This document shows positions 11,152 through 22,898 of a DNA stretch of 64,000 nt, one piece after another. This stretch comes from Vitrella brassicaformis (taxonomy: Eukaryota > Sar > Vitrellaceae). The stretch lies in contig CDMY01000336.1 in the NCBI GenBank assembly GCA_001179505.1, positions 1 to 64,000 of the forward strand. The letters run 5' to 3'. Within the stretch, counting starts at the first letter, position 1. The number at the start of each line of letters is the position of its first letter. The notes below the pieces were generated by a model. That model did not search any database. It saw only the letters and a list, made by a program, of their open reading frames with translations, and had not been told where the DNA came from. The translations under genes were made by a program, and so were the position numbers.

Positions 11152-13561
11152 TCAGTCACCCCTTGGTTTCGGTGGCTTCCTTGACGGCGCGTCGCCGTTC
11201 TTCGTGGCACGCTTCAACCCTGCAAGGTACGAAAGACACGCATACCCATCCATTTCCATCACCTTCATCACCACCATACCCACACTGACCGGATATCATA
11301 TCGGAGCGGTAGTCAGCCATCAGCCCCCTCAGCTCGTCAGCCGACTTGCCCGTCGCGTGCCCGACACAGACGTCGCGATACAGGTCGATGGTCCGCTGAG
11401 AGAGCGGCCTGCTGGTGGGCGTGAGGCACTCGTCCATCTTGATGGTCTCCGTGGTGGCCTTCATGTGCACCCGCTCCACCGCTGCCACATACTCGTCGGC
11501 AAGCTGCTGCCGGGACACCTCCCTCTCATCACGAGCAGCCTCCTCACACTTGCTCACGAGCTCCCTCATCTGCCTGCGCGCCTCGCGCTGAATGTCGGGG
11601 ACGAGGTGGCAGCTGTCGAAAGCCAGCAGGAGGAGTGAGCACGCGACACTAATGAGGTCGGAGTCGAAGGTGATGGCCTCATCTTTGAACGCCCGGCCCT
11701 CCAGGATGGCCACGAGGTTGTGCAGCGACGTGCAAGGGGGGCCTGGACGTGTGGTGAGGGGCCGCTGATGCGTGGCGGTCATGTTGCGGCTGCTCTCATA
11801 GTCTATGATTGCAATCTCGCCGGTGGTCTCATCTAGCAGCACCACATTATCACCATGCAGGTCGTCGTGGCAGATGTCGGCCTTGTGCAGTGCGAGCACC
11901 GCCTCCACCAGGTTGACTGCAATGGTCAACTTCAGCAGGGGCTTGACCTGCTCGCAGTTGCGCCCGAAATCAAACAACGTGACGCCTGCACAACGGGCAA
12001 CAGAGGCAGAGAGATGGAGAGATGGATGGATGGATGGATGGACCAGCTCTCGTAGGTCTGTCTGTTCTGTCTGTGTGTGTGCGTGGTGTGAAGGCCTCGG
12101 CTCACCGTCGCCAGCCTTAGTCATGATCACACATGTCCCAGTCCCAGGCAATCTCTCCCCCTGTTGTCACGATCGGCCGCAACGCATCCAAATCCTCCAC
12201 CACCGCGAGCAGCTTGGGGGCGATGCTCGTTGTGCCCGTTGGTCTCGGTGCGTTGAGATTGTTGCGGCGGCGCTGCCTGACGCTTGCCCCCTCCTTCTCC
12301 ATGGCCACGTTGACCTCCCCCAGTCTGGCCCCCTCCTCCTTGAGTGCGTCGCTGAGGTGCCTGGCCCGCTCCGCCCCCTCCCTCCTTTGGTCTCGAGTGA
12401 TGTACTTGATGACGGCCTGATGGCTGTTGTCGCCCCGTCTGAAGACTCCCGTCATCAGCGAGAAACCTCCGCGGCCGCCCTCCAGCTCCTGCACGCACTC
12501 AAACGACGACCCGGTGTCGATGGTGAGCACAGTTCCGGGGGCGGTGGAGGGAGTGGTGTGCGTGGGTGGTGATGAAGAGGGCGTGGGAGGGGCGGGCACG
12601 TCTGGCGGGGCAGTTGCGGGGGAGTCGGGGGGTGGCGATGATCCATTGGCTGACGACGACACGCCTGAAGAGGAAGAAAGAAGAAGAGGCAGCCACTCAT
12701 ATGAATGAATGAATGCGCATCAGCTTCATGTATGTACTGTACATGCATACCATCAGCTTCGGCGCTCGTGTTGGGTGAGCCTTTCCCCTGGCTCGACGTG
12801 TCGAAGGTTTCTGACTGCTGGTGCTGCTGCTGATTGTGGGCCAAATCATGCCCTCCTGCCACCTCCTGCTGCTCCGTCCTCCCCTCTCCGTCCCTCTCCC
12901 TCTCGACGTGCCCCTGGTGGCTGGGCGGCAGGTCCTTCTCCCTCTCGACGTGCCCCTGGTGGCTGGGCGGCAGGTCCTTCTCAATGACATTCGACGCAGC
13001 TGGGGTGGCCCTCGGGATGGCGGCGATGTTTGGGCGGACGCCGATGGCGTGGCGCTGCGGTGCTGCTGCTGTCTGTGGGGCACGGTGGGGCGCCATGGCG
13101 GCGGCTGGTGAAACGAAACCCCAGCCAGGGGCATGCGCGGCCGACGCACCCGATGCAGCGATGGGAGGCGGCTGGTAGAAGTGCTGCTGCATCATGTGGG
13201 GCAGGGCCGGCATGGCTGGCAGCGCATACGCGCTGATGGGCGCCGCGGTCGCACCATACGGGTCCTGCAGAGCCCGAAGGCAAGGCGGACACACGTATGG
13301 GTTGACGCGCGTGCGCCAAGGGGGGCCACGAGTGTGCTGTGTGCGTGGCGGTTTCCGTGCTGGCGGTCTGCACCGCTTTTGAGCGGGATGCCGCTCGACT
13401 GGCCTGAGGGGCACAGGGGGAGGGGTCGGCCACATGCAGAAGGGGTGTTGCTGCGGGTGCTGATGCTGTTGATGCTGTGGAGACAGCTGCGGCGTGTTGA
13501 GGATGAGTGCCGCTCCGTGCTGTTGCTGATGCTGCTGCTGCAGAGGGTGTGCCGAGGGCAT
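11152..13561 (-). CDS. Gln/Pro-rich protein kinase-like protein
   Basis: Exons are 13561-12751, 12664-12106, 11985-11290 and 11219-11152. The N-terminal ~270 residues are low-complexity (Q, P and H, starting MPSAHPLQQQ). They include a 14-residue unit EKDLPPSHQGHVER repeated twice. The C-terminal half is kinase-like: VIKYI resembles the VAIK lysine strand, TCVIMTKAGDG fits the hinge, CHDDLHGDNVVLL is the catalytic loop (HxDLxxxN), and IIDYESS takes the DFG place. The DYE form and the long C-lobe are typical of atypical or protist-specific kinases. To keep phase, exon 2 must contain a further short intron of about 40-43 nt ending at the ACAACAG near 12158, or the assembly has a 1-nt indel in the adjacent G run. 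The substrate is unknown. Confidence 0.7.
12901..12982 (-). repeat. 42-bp tandem duplication inside the kinase gene
   Basis: Two near-perfect 42-bp units (from 12901 and from 12943) lie in frame. They encode two successive copies of a 14-residue hydrophilic segment in the low-complexity N-terminal region of the kinase-like protein. Confidence 0.9.
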
Positions 13562-13639
13562 CGTCGCTGTCGTTGTGTGTGTGTTTTGAAAGAAGAAAGA
13601 GAGCTCGCAGATTAGCTCGCGATAGAGGGGGGGGGGGGG

Positions 13640-13939
13640 NNNNNNNNNNNNNNNNNNNNNNNNNNNNNNNNNNNNNNNNNNNNNNNNNNNNNNNNNNNNN
13701 NNNNNNNNNNNNNNNNNNNNNNNNNNNNNNNNNNNNNNNNNNNNNNNNNNNNNNNNNNNNNNNNNNNNNNNNNNNNNNNNNNNNNNNNNNNNNNNNNNNN
13801 NNNNNNNNNNNNNNNNNNNNNNNNNNNNNNNNNNNNNNNNNNNNNNNNNNNNNNNNNNNNNNNNNNNNNNNNNNNNNNNNNNNNNNNNNNNNNNNNNNNN
13901 NNNNNNNNNNNNNNNNNNNNNNNNNNNNNNNNNNNNNNN
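13640..13939. other. Assembly gap (300 N)
   Basis: A run of exactly 300 N, preceded by a G homopolymer, marks a scaffold gap of unknown true size. The 5' flank of the kinase gene and the 5' part of the next plus-strand gene are lost in it. Confidence 0.99.
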
Positions 13940-14323
13940 GGGAAGGAATGCATCCCTACGGTCTAGAGCTGGGAATAGCTCATATTTTGAGGTTCTGTTA
14001 CAGAGGGGCTGGTGGAAAAGACGAGAGCATGAGCGTTGAAGGAGAGTGGCGACTCGGCACACGACAGGGCGGTGACCCTGCCACTGCAGCCCAGACAGGC
14101 GGCACACCGGTGAGCAACCGAGAAGCGAACGCATTCACTCGAGAGAGCACAGCACACACAGAGTGTGCGTGTTGTGTGTGTGCTGCAGTCCATCAGTGAG
14201 GGTTTGGGTCGTCTGGAGGAGCGCATCGCATCGTTGCACACACACATAGATCAGGCAAGTGGCGCAGCTGCAGGCGGTGGTGGCGGCCCTCATGTGCCAG
14301 TGCTGCTATGCACTCGAGCATGA
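13940..14323 (+). CDS. 3' end of an unknown gene, 5' part lost in gap
   Basis: Two exons fit in phase: one ending at 14109 (frame ...AQTGGTP, donor GTGAGC) and 14189-14323. The latter reads SISEGLGRLEERIASLHTHI followed by a Gly-rich end and TGA. The short amphipathic helix is the only structural feature. The stop lies 14 bp from the end of the convergent RPB7 gene, so the two transcripts must overlap in their 3' UTRs. Function unknown. Confidence 0.45.
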
Positions 14324-14337
14324 CTGACTGGGCACTC

Positions 14338-15281
14338 TCACACTTGCTCCGGCAACTTCCCTGCACGCACACACACAGAGAAAGAAAGAGTGGAAGATGG
14401 TGATGACACAAGCACAGCACACGTTTCTCCCCCGTACTCACTCCACTCACCGAGATAGTCCTCATTGATGGAGCCAATGGCAAACTGACCAAGGCCACAC
14501 CACAGTCATTACACATACAAAACAAACGCACTATCAATCATGCTGCCTGGATGGTGGTCTGGCTCGGTTGTTTTGTGTGCTCACTCACCACGTTGGTTGC
14601 ATCGTTGTTGGTGCCGATGATGCGGACCCTCACCCGTGCCTCCGGCTTGATGGTCGCGTCGTCGGTCTTCTTCTCTGTCGACTGCCAACAGGGGGGCGTC
14701 GCGTTGGCCACAAACTGATAATGCATCGGCATCGACTGATTGAGGCAGGCAGGCAGACACACACCAGACACAGACACAGACGGTGTGTTGTCGATTAGTT
14801 AAAGTGTGTCCCCTTGATTTGATTCGTCCTCACGCTTTTCGAGACGAACACCTGGAGAGGTCCGCACTGACAGAAGAAACCCAGCTGCACACGGACAGAC
14901 AGAAGACGCACACACACGCAAATGCACATGTGCTGTGCGTTGTGTCCAGCCATATCACTCATCCATGTGTCAGTCACAGCGAGTGAGCGTACTTACTGAG
15001 TTGACCTCTTCCGTGACAATCCCATCGAGGACCTCGCCCTTCCTGGCCTTGAATGCGAGTGCCGTGTAGTTGACCTCCACCACCACCAGGCCCGTGCCGT
15101 CCTGCACGTGGCCTCTCCCACGCGGATCTGCGTCGATGACGGTGAGCACGATTCCCCGGTCGGCGTTGACGCTGCCCTCCAGCTCCTTCTCCACTGCCTC
15201 CTTCATCGCGGCGATGTAGTGCGGACCGATCTGCGACGGATGCAGCCGCACATTCGTCAGACGCTGCAGCAGGTAAAACAT
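14338..15281 (-). CDS. RPB7: DNA-directed RNA polymerase II subunit RPB7
   Basis: Five exons (15281-14997, 14884-14834, 14735-14589, 14484-14451, 14360-14338) sum to 540 nt, giving 179 residues, close to the usual ~172. The N-terminal half is the RNP-like domain: MFYLLQRLTNVRLHPSQIGP parallels the RPB7 start, followed by KGEVLDGIV. The C-terminal half is the OB/S1-type fold: GFFCQCGPLQVFVSKS, NATPPCW, and FAIGSINEDYLG, the near-invariant end motif. With RPB4 the family forms the stalk of Pol II that binds emerging RNA. The last exon is only 23 nt and encodes GKLPEQV plus stop. An exact copy of that exon lies at 3091-3113. Paralogues RPC8 and RPA43 are less similar at the NATPP and SIxxDYLG motifs. 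Confidence 0.93.
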
Positions 15282-15556
15282 CGCCGGACGATGAGGCTTC
15301 TCAAGTCCAGATCCAATTCATTGGCGGCCGAATCATGCCTGTCATGTCGACAAGAAGCGTTCAGAACTGTGTTTTGATTCCCTCCTCATCGCGCGAGCTT
15401 CTTGGCGAAGGCGAGCTTAAAGAGGCTCCCCAAGATAGGGCTGCAACGGCGTCCTGCCTTCGCGGGACGGCATGCTCTATCGAAGGCCGTCGCCGATCTT
15501 AGCAGTGGTCGGTCAGATCTGACGTCAGCTTCCTACTGACGACGGAACTCCGCTTT

Positions 15557-18500
15557 GTGGTCTGGTCAATGGAGAAAGGCCGACATGGAGACCATCAGCA
15601 CTGCCGGCACTCACGTCGACCATCGGTTTCGTGGCCTTTATGGTGCTGCTGTGTCATCACTGGCATCGGCTGCGACTCATCGCACAGCCACGAGAGGGCA
15701 CCAGCCATGCTCAGAAAGGCCAGGCGGCCACACCGCACGTCGGCATTCGCCCCACTCACCCCGCCCGCCTCTCGAAGAAGGCCGCGAAGACCTTTGTTTG
15801 TGCAGCAAAAGACTGCGGACACATCCCTCTCGGAGTACCCCTCATCGTTTCCTCCCCCTCCCCCCCACTGGCCCAACGCCATCACGCCTTTCCCCAAGCA
15901 GCCCGACAAACCGCGAGAGGTCGGCAGAGACCTATGGCTGGCGGAGCTGATCGGACGGCAGGACGCCGCCAATAGATGGCAGACTGTTGGTGCGGTGGAG
16001 CACCCGGACCTGGTGCTGGGGATGCGGCACAGGCGGCTGGGCGGCGGGCGGAAGAGGGACGAGAGCAAGGGGGTGGCGGTGAGCGAGGTGTGCCTGGGCA
16101 CCAGCCACATCGGGCAGGAGCACCTCATCGACAGTGGGGACGCCATTGAGCAGCTCGATGTCGCCGTCGATGAATATGGGATCAACTTCTTGGTACGGCA
16201 CACACGCACACATAGGCAGACAAACAAGACACACACGGGGATGGCATACACACAGACACACAATATACTATATGCCGTCTGTCCGTCATGTCTGTGTGCA
16301 GGACATGGGTGACAACGAGCCGGTGCCCAGCCGGCCGCAGTTCAAGGGCAAGGGGCACGAGCTCATCGGCAAGTGGATCAAGGACAAGGGTGGGGCGGCC
16401 TTCAGGGAGAGGCTGGTGCTGTCCGGCCGCATTGCCACATCGGAGACTCTCGTGAGGCAGCCACACCCACCCGCGCAAACCAGGCAGGATCGGAAGCGTC
16501 CTGGGCCGCCAATGACCAGGTAAGCAAAGCGTGCTGGGAGTGTCTCGACATGACCGACATTTTTATGTCTCTGTGTTTTCACAACTTGCCTTTTGCTGCA
16601 GGGAGAGGATTCGCGAGGCTGTTGATGGCTTCCTGGGTCGTCTGGGTACGGATTATCTGGACGTCGTGAGCCTCAGCGCCCCCGATCGCTACACGCCCAT
16701 GACAGAGGAGGGAGAGGACACATACTGCTACGGGGTGAGCAGAGCAGCCAACTAACACAACACCCATCCCGTCTCTTGGTCCTGTGTGTCGGTGTCATGT
16801 GTGTGGTGGGTGTGGTGGGTGTGTTGTGTCAGTATGAGCATGATTCTCTGTCCATGGAGGCCACACTCGATGCGTTCGAGGAGCTCGTCAAGGAGGGCAA
16901 GGTAGGTGTGTATCACCTCATCCATCATCATGGGGGTGTAATGCTCACACCCTGCCCTGCCTGACCTCACTCACCTTCTGGTTTTTGGCCAGGTGAGGCA
17001 CATAGCCGTGTCGGAGGAGACCCCATGGGGCCTCTTCAAATTCGCTTCAATGGCAGAGCAGGTCACACAGCCTCACACCAAGCCCACACGGAGTCCGCAC
17101 CCAATCAAGACGCTCCTTCGTCTTGGCCTTTGTCTTTTCGGTTCACAGCGTGGTTTGCCGTTGGTGTTTAGCCAGCACGTCTACAACATCATGAACAGGA
17201 ACCACGTGGAGTCGTCTGGCCTCGCCGAGATGGCCGGCACCCGGCAGATGAACGTGCCCCTCGTCGGCTACTCGCCACTCGCCGGCGGATTCCTCACTGC
17301 GAAATACCTGGACCCAGAACGGTCCCCAACACGCACAGAACCTATAACCATACCCTTCTCCTTCACAAATTGGTCTCTCTTTGTCTCTCTCTGTGCTGTG
17401 CGCCTGTGCGTATGTGTGTGTGTGTCAGTTGGAATCTGAAGGGCCCGACGTTTGTGCCGCAGGAGGGGACATTCCCCTCGTTTGTGGAGGAGTGGCAGGA
17501 CCTGCAGCCGGAGGACTGGGGGTTCATCTCTTACGGGCCGGAGACCGGCAAGCTCAACAGGTACAAGGGCTGGTACGAGGCCTACAGGGCGTCGGTCTTC
17601 GCCCACATGCACCTGGGCAAGCTACTCAAGACGGCACGCAGCCACGGATACGCTATGTGGCAGCTGGCACTCGCCTGGTGCTATTCACGACCATTCGTAA
17701 GCCACGCCACACACTCGACAGACACGCAGGCAGATATTCAGGCGGGTGGCGTCATGACATGCACTGTCTGAGTGTGTGTGGTGGTTGCTGTCTGCACTGC
17801 AGATGGGTTCGACTATTATCACTCCTCGGACACTGGGGCAGCTCAGGTGAATTCTGCTGTTGTCAGTCACCCCAACACTCACCACACACGTCAATTGACG
17901 TCTGTTGTCTGTCTGTCTGTCTGTGTGACGGTGCAGGGACTCTATCCGTGCCCTGAACTTCCCCATCACGCCAGAGATCGAGCAAGACGTCCATGAGGTG
18001 GGTGACACGACAACAACAACAACAACAACATCCATACAGCTCTCGCGCACGCACACGTGCCCACACGGACCACTGGGTGTTTGTCCATCCCCCCCCCCCG
18101 AATGCAGATCTTCCTCCGTTATCGGGCGCCATCTGGTGTGGGCCCCTACTACGGCACCGAGCTGGTCGACAAACCGCTGGCGCAGTCCGTCTACATCAAC
18201 TGGAAGTGAGCCACGCCACACATGCACTCACTGCACACATAGCACAGAGAGAGGGCATCCTCGGTCCTCTCTGTGTGGGTGTGGGTGTGTTTCACATGTG
18301 ACACAGGGAGACCCCGATATGGAGCGGAGGGTCCTACCACCCGAAGCTGATGGTATGTATGGTCAGGCACACGCAGCGCACACATGACCCACCACCTGTC
18401 TGTCTGTCCGTCTGTCTGTCTGTCTGTCTGTGTGCATTGATTGCATTGGTCAATGTGTCGGTGTGTCCCCTGCACTGCACTGCACTGCAGAGCCTCCCAC

Positions 18501-19833
18501 CAACGAGTGTGTCCCGCGTTCGACGAGAGAGAGCCCTCAACTTCCACGAAACATACGTATGTACGACGCGATAGGGACGGCAAAGGTCCTTCGTGGGGTG
18601 GTGGCTTGGCTGCATGGCATGTGTGCTGTCCTCTGGGCTACCTCTCTATGTGTGTCCGTCACGTGTGACCGCCCCGACCTATCTATCTATCGCTCTCAGG
18701 ACCAGGTGCTGGCGATGACGGGTCAGTACGACGACCCCACCGACGAGAACAAGGCCAACATGCGCCTGTGGCGGGAAATGCTCGAGGAAGGCAGACCAGG
18801 TACTAAGTAACAGGACAGCACACAGGTGTGCCTCCATATCTCTGGGCGCTTCGTGTCTCATTCACAGGTGAGTTCTTTGCCGTCAAGGACGCCAAGCTGT
18901 TTGGGTGGGACACAAAGACCCCCGACTACTTCAACTGGCGCAACCTCACTCGCGAGGAGCGGATCGAGCAAAACACCGACCACTTCGAAATCATCTGGAC
19001 AGGCGGACAGGTGACAGACGATGGGATGCCGAGTGCACTGCACTGCACTGCACTACTGACACACACGACGCGGCTGCGCCATCAATGAATGTGTGTGTGT
19101 GTGTGTGTGTTGTGAGTGTGCAGGTCAAGAAAGTCAACGCCACCTGGGACCGGTCGTACGTCTACACGGACGCCAACGTCCGAGACATTTACCGAGAGTG
19201 AGTCAGTGATCCAGGCACTGATTGCAATCAATGCAGGTGGACGTCCGGCAGGACGGACCCTTGGATGGATGGGTGGATGGATGGCTGCACACACGTCTCT
19301 CCGTCTGTCTGTCGGTCTGTCGGTGTGTGTCTCTTGGTTGTATTTCAGTGAGATCAACAAGTGGCAGGACTTCAGCCAATACCTCCACAAGGTAGGTAAA
19401 AATCAATCAACACACCTCCAGTCAGTCTCCCACACGGCGGACGGATGTGTCCACCGTCTGTGTGTGTGTGTCGGTCAGTTTGCGCCTCCCACCGCGGGTG
19501 CGCCCGTGTTCAACGAGCTGGACCCCGACCTCATCATCAAGAAACTCGATGAGAAATGGGGAATCGACCTCTACGACACTGAGGTCAGTGAAGTGAACAA
19601 CAATAGTGTGCTCTCTCCTCAGGACTGAAATGAATGATGCACATCTGACCATTCCTCCCTGTCTGTCTGTCTGTCTGTCTTGTGTGTGTGTGTGTGTGTA
19701 GATGTTGGAGCGTCTTCGTGAGTCCAACGGGTTGAGTGCGGAGGAGTGGGAGACGTTCGCCCACTGGGACACGACACTCAACAAGAGGCACCAAATCCTC
19801 GACGACAATGTCTTCTTCGGAGAGGAACACTAG
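15557..19833 (+). CDS. Tas-like aldo/keto reductase with long C-terminal extension and possible plastid leader
   Basis: A 19-exon model (first exon to 16192, last 19702-19833) keeps phase throughout and gives about 813 residues, over twice a normal AKR (~340). The AKR barrel runs from MRHRRLGGG (near 16022) through VSEVCLGTSHIG, RERIREAVDGFLGRLGTDYL, VRHIAVSEETPWGL, FSQHVYNIMNR and VGYSPLAGGFLTAKYLDPE to MGSTIITPRTLGQL and EIEQDVHEIFLRY, matching E. coli Tas/YghZ order. The catalytic set looks altered: Asp is kept (INFLDMGD), but the usual Tyr is missing, the Lys strand reads VLSGRIA and the HWP motif reads LSAPDRY. About 280 further residues (from about 18130) match no family I know. The leader contains HRTSAFAPLTP after a hydrophobic WPLWCCCVITGIG. 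Intron 3 is only 36 nt. The start codon is uncertain (15557 or 15572). Confidence 0.82.
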
Positions 19834-20391
19834 ACAGCCACATACAACACAAACATGGACAACAAAGCATCCAGAGCGACGTGTCAACAGCCACGCAGGC
19901 AGGCACTCGTGGTGGCCGGGGGTGGGATGTGCCTTGCCGATCAGATCAAGTGTGTGCGCCAGCTGCTGGGCCGACCGCCACTCACTACCGGTAGTGAGTG
20001 CGGCTCTGTGTGTGTTCTCTGGAAATGTAGACAGAAATGTGTGCACAGCCACGTGTAAGATGTACGTATACTGGTGCAATGCATGTGTGAAGGCATCGGT
20101 GGTCCGTCCACCCGTTCATCCACCAAGTGAGTACCTGCATGACACAATGGGTCACACAGAGACTCGACCCATGGATGGGACTCGACAACTCATGTGTGAA
20201 CTCTTGAATGAGCATGATCACCCATGAGTGTTGCCGGCGAAACTTCAAAAGATCTCGTTAACCATCCCGCATCCTTGCGTTCTAGCTCGCAGTCCGCCGA
20301 TCTACGTTCCAGGCCAAAATTCAGCAGCTGCATGCAGATGGGGGCGAGACTGGGGGTGCCTCGTCTCGCAGTCTCTCCTCAGGCGGCTGTC
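19834..20391. other. Intergenic; no gene seen
   Basis: Between the AKR stop and the NUDT9-like start there is no convincing coding frame. The frame of the next gene is open upstream to an ATG at 20224, so a longer N-terminus there is possible but would bury the signal peptide. Confidence 0.5.
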
Positions 20392-22898
20392 ATGGTACCA
20401 ACGGCGTCCCTGATCCTGTTTGCTTTTGCTGCTTCCGGCCTGCAATGCAATGCAATCCCGGCCTCCGTAGTCGGTCGGCATGTTGGCCGCCACGCCAATC
20501 TCAATGTGACAATCGCGCGTGCTGGGCCGTTTGCGAAGCAGCAGGCGGGGCTCGTCTACAAAGGATTCTACGAGGCGGCGTCAGGCAAGAGGGAGCCGTC
20601 CAACCGCCGGGAGGAGGGCTTCATGAAGCTGGCTGCTAAAGCGGCAGAGAAGGATGGAGGGGGCCTGGTGGAGGACGCCCCTAACGCCACCAAAGCTGTC
20701 TACTTTGATCAATGCCACGGTGATCTCAAAACGCACAGCGCACATGCAGACGATACATAGATCGTCCGGCCCTTCCCATGTCTCATGTATGTCTGGTCTT
20801 TGGTGATACATAGTCAACAAGTGGCTGTCGGGCAAGGCCCCCGGGTACGTGAGTGAGAGTGAGAGTGTGGAGAGGCCGGGATCACATGGTATGTACGTCT
20901 CGGTGCATCTGGTTGTCTTTGTGTGCACGCAGATGGTGTGACCCAGCTCTGAAGGAGAGCAAGGCCAAGTCTAGGCATCTGCCGGACGGAAAAACCATGG
21001 TCATCATCCGTGGCAGTAAGCTCGACCCCAAAACCATGGCCATCATCCGCGGCAGTGAGCTCGACCCCAAACTCGGCCACACCCGGCGGACCTTTTCTCC
21101 CATCGAGCACAACATGCCCATGCCCCCTGCACAACATGCTCATGCCCATGCCCATGCCCATGCCTACACTTCGCCCTGTAAAGAGCTCTACCACACCTCG
21201 GAACAAACTGTGGCCGAGTCGGGCGAGATGGTGATGGGCGAGCTGACTGCTTTCACAATCCCCACCATTGACTGGCTTGAGCAGGACGCGTTCCCCTCCC
21301 CGCTGCCCACTTGGCTGCTGGCGGACAAGATCACACGCGCCAAGTACGGACACAGCAAGTGGTACGGCTTCCCTATGGGCTCTCCGGTGAAACCGAGACA
21401 CTGCACCGGCGTCATCGGCAAAGGTGGCCTCGGCAAGTGGGGCCCCAACTTCGCCGCAGACTCCCTGGTCAGTCAGTAAGCGGAGAGAAACGGACGGGAA
21501 TGAGCGCTCAAATGAGCGCTCACTCTTGGATAGAATGGATGCAATCGTGTCGATGCAGTTGGGCCGCAAGGTACGGCACCTGAGATCTTCCTTGACTCTT
21601 CCTTTACTTGGCCTGTCACCTTGTTTCGCAAGAATCCCAACACTGAGGAGCTGGAGATTTTGCTCATCAAGCGCAAGGACAGCGGCGACTGGGCTTTCCC
21701 TGGCGGAATGGTCGACGATAAGGTGCGCCGCGTGTGGACAGACGAGAGACGGAAAGACACTCGTGTCCAGTGTGGACATGCGTGTGTGTTGGCTGACGTG
21801 GACAGGAATATCACAAGCCAGTGATCACTGCCGCCAGTGATCACTGCCGCACGGTCAAGCATACACACGCACATACACATACACGTAATGTCGCGAGACT
21901 GTCTCTTTGCGGGTCGATCAGGGAGCTGATCGAGGAAACATTGACGGGCACGGAGGGCAAGTCTATCTGCGACGACTGGAGCACCATCCAAGAGAAGCCG
22001 AGCTTCCAGGCCATGATGAAAACACTGGGCCTGGAGGTCGCCGAAGGCGACATCAAGTTCGCCTGCAAGGGCGGCGAGGACAAGTGCGACGAAGCCGACT
22101 GCGAGGTGCACATCTCGGGAGACGAGGAGTTCGGCGGTGTCGAGACATTGCAGTCGTCGGCTACACCGGTGTACGCAGGATACGGTACGTACGTCGATAG
22201 ATACGTACAGGAAAGGATACCAACGTTGGTATGTATGTACTTATTCCCTGAGTGGATCGATGGCTCACCACTTGATTGAATACTCATCTGTTCGTTCAGT
22301 TGACGACCCCCGCAACACCGACAACGCCTGGATGGAGTCGTTCGTTTTGGGATGGCTCGTCCTTGACAACCTCGCTGAAGAGCTCGACGACCTGCCCGGA
22401 GGGTCCGACTCCACCGAAGGTCGGTCGGCAACACGCCCATGCATACACACACAAGCGCACACGGCCCGTGTCTCGTTCGCACCTATGGGTGTTGATGAAT
22501 ACAGTCGCCTGGTGGCCCATCCACAAATCGATCCCCAAGGGCAGCGGGGAGAAGGCCCCGATGCTCCAGGACGGCACTCTGTTCGCCAGCCACTCGTTCT
22601 TCCTCCGCGCCGCCACCCAATTCATCCTCGAGGAGAATCTCGACTTCGCCAACGAAGACGAGATCAGAGAGGCGCTGGCGAAGGGTGAGTGAGTGGGGGG
22701 AGGGGGAGGGCGACGGGTTCGTTGTGGCCATCCGGTGTGTGTGTGTGTGTGTGTGTTTGTTGCATGCAGCCAACTCTGAGAGCATCTACAAATCTCACCT
22801 GGAGTGAGTGAGACGCACGAGTACACACACATTCTGTCTACCTGCCTGCCTGCCTGCCTGCCTGCAGCGCCTTCGTCGACAAAGTCCACGACGTGTAG
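20392..22898 (+). CDS. NUDT9: NUDT9-type ADP-ribose diphosphatase (secretory), with disrupted Nudix exon
   Basis: The family hydrolyses ADP-ribose to AMP and ribose 5-phosphate; it includes human NUDT9 and the TRPM2 tail. Diagnostic motifs are GKGGLGKWGPNFAAD (near 21420), ILLIKRKDSGDWAFPGGMVDD, RELIEE, VDDPRNTDNAWME and TLFASHSFF. Starting at 20392 gives a strong signal peptide (MVPTASLILFAFAASGLQC). Exons: 20392-20719, 20814-20844, 20933-21467, a 12-nt exon 21559-21570, 21633-21722, 21806-21853, 21922-22184, 22300-22419, 22505-22684, 22770-22803 and the last ending 22898. All join in phase except across 21806-21853, which is 48 nt but must be 2 mod 3; it contains a 16-bp tandem duplication, and one copy would give 32 nt and restore TAARELIEE. 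A 13-residue duplication (MVIIRGSKLDPK/MAIIRGSELDPK) and a His-Ala run lie upstream. Confidence 0.88.
21818..21849 (+). repeat. 16-bp perfect tandem duplication in the Nudix-box exon
   Basis: CCAGTGATCACTGCCG occurs twice back to back (21818-21833 and 21834-21849). It sits inside the small exon that should supply the middle of the Nudix box, and the second copy breaks the frame. Confidence 0.9.

Noticed and set aside
12117-12200. Frameshift pseudogenisation of the kinase-like gene
   Set aside because: A short intron of 40-43 nt with GT and AG ends restores the frame into the hinge motif, so a break need not be assumed, though a 1-nt indel cannot be excluded.
12455-13639. Very long minus-strand frame running from 12455 into the N gap
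   Set aside because: N bases are read as open codons and inflate it. The real coding parts start at 13561, and the frame crosses an intron at 12750-12665.
20812-21779. Long minus-strand open frame (321 codons) opposite the NUDT9-like gene
   Set aside because: It is a shadow of the plus-strand coding exons. The plus strand carries all the NUDT9 signature motifs and splice sites; the minus frame has no domain logic.
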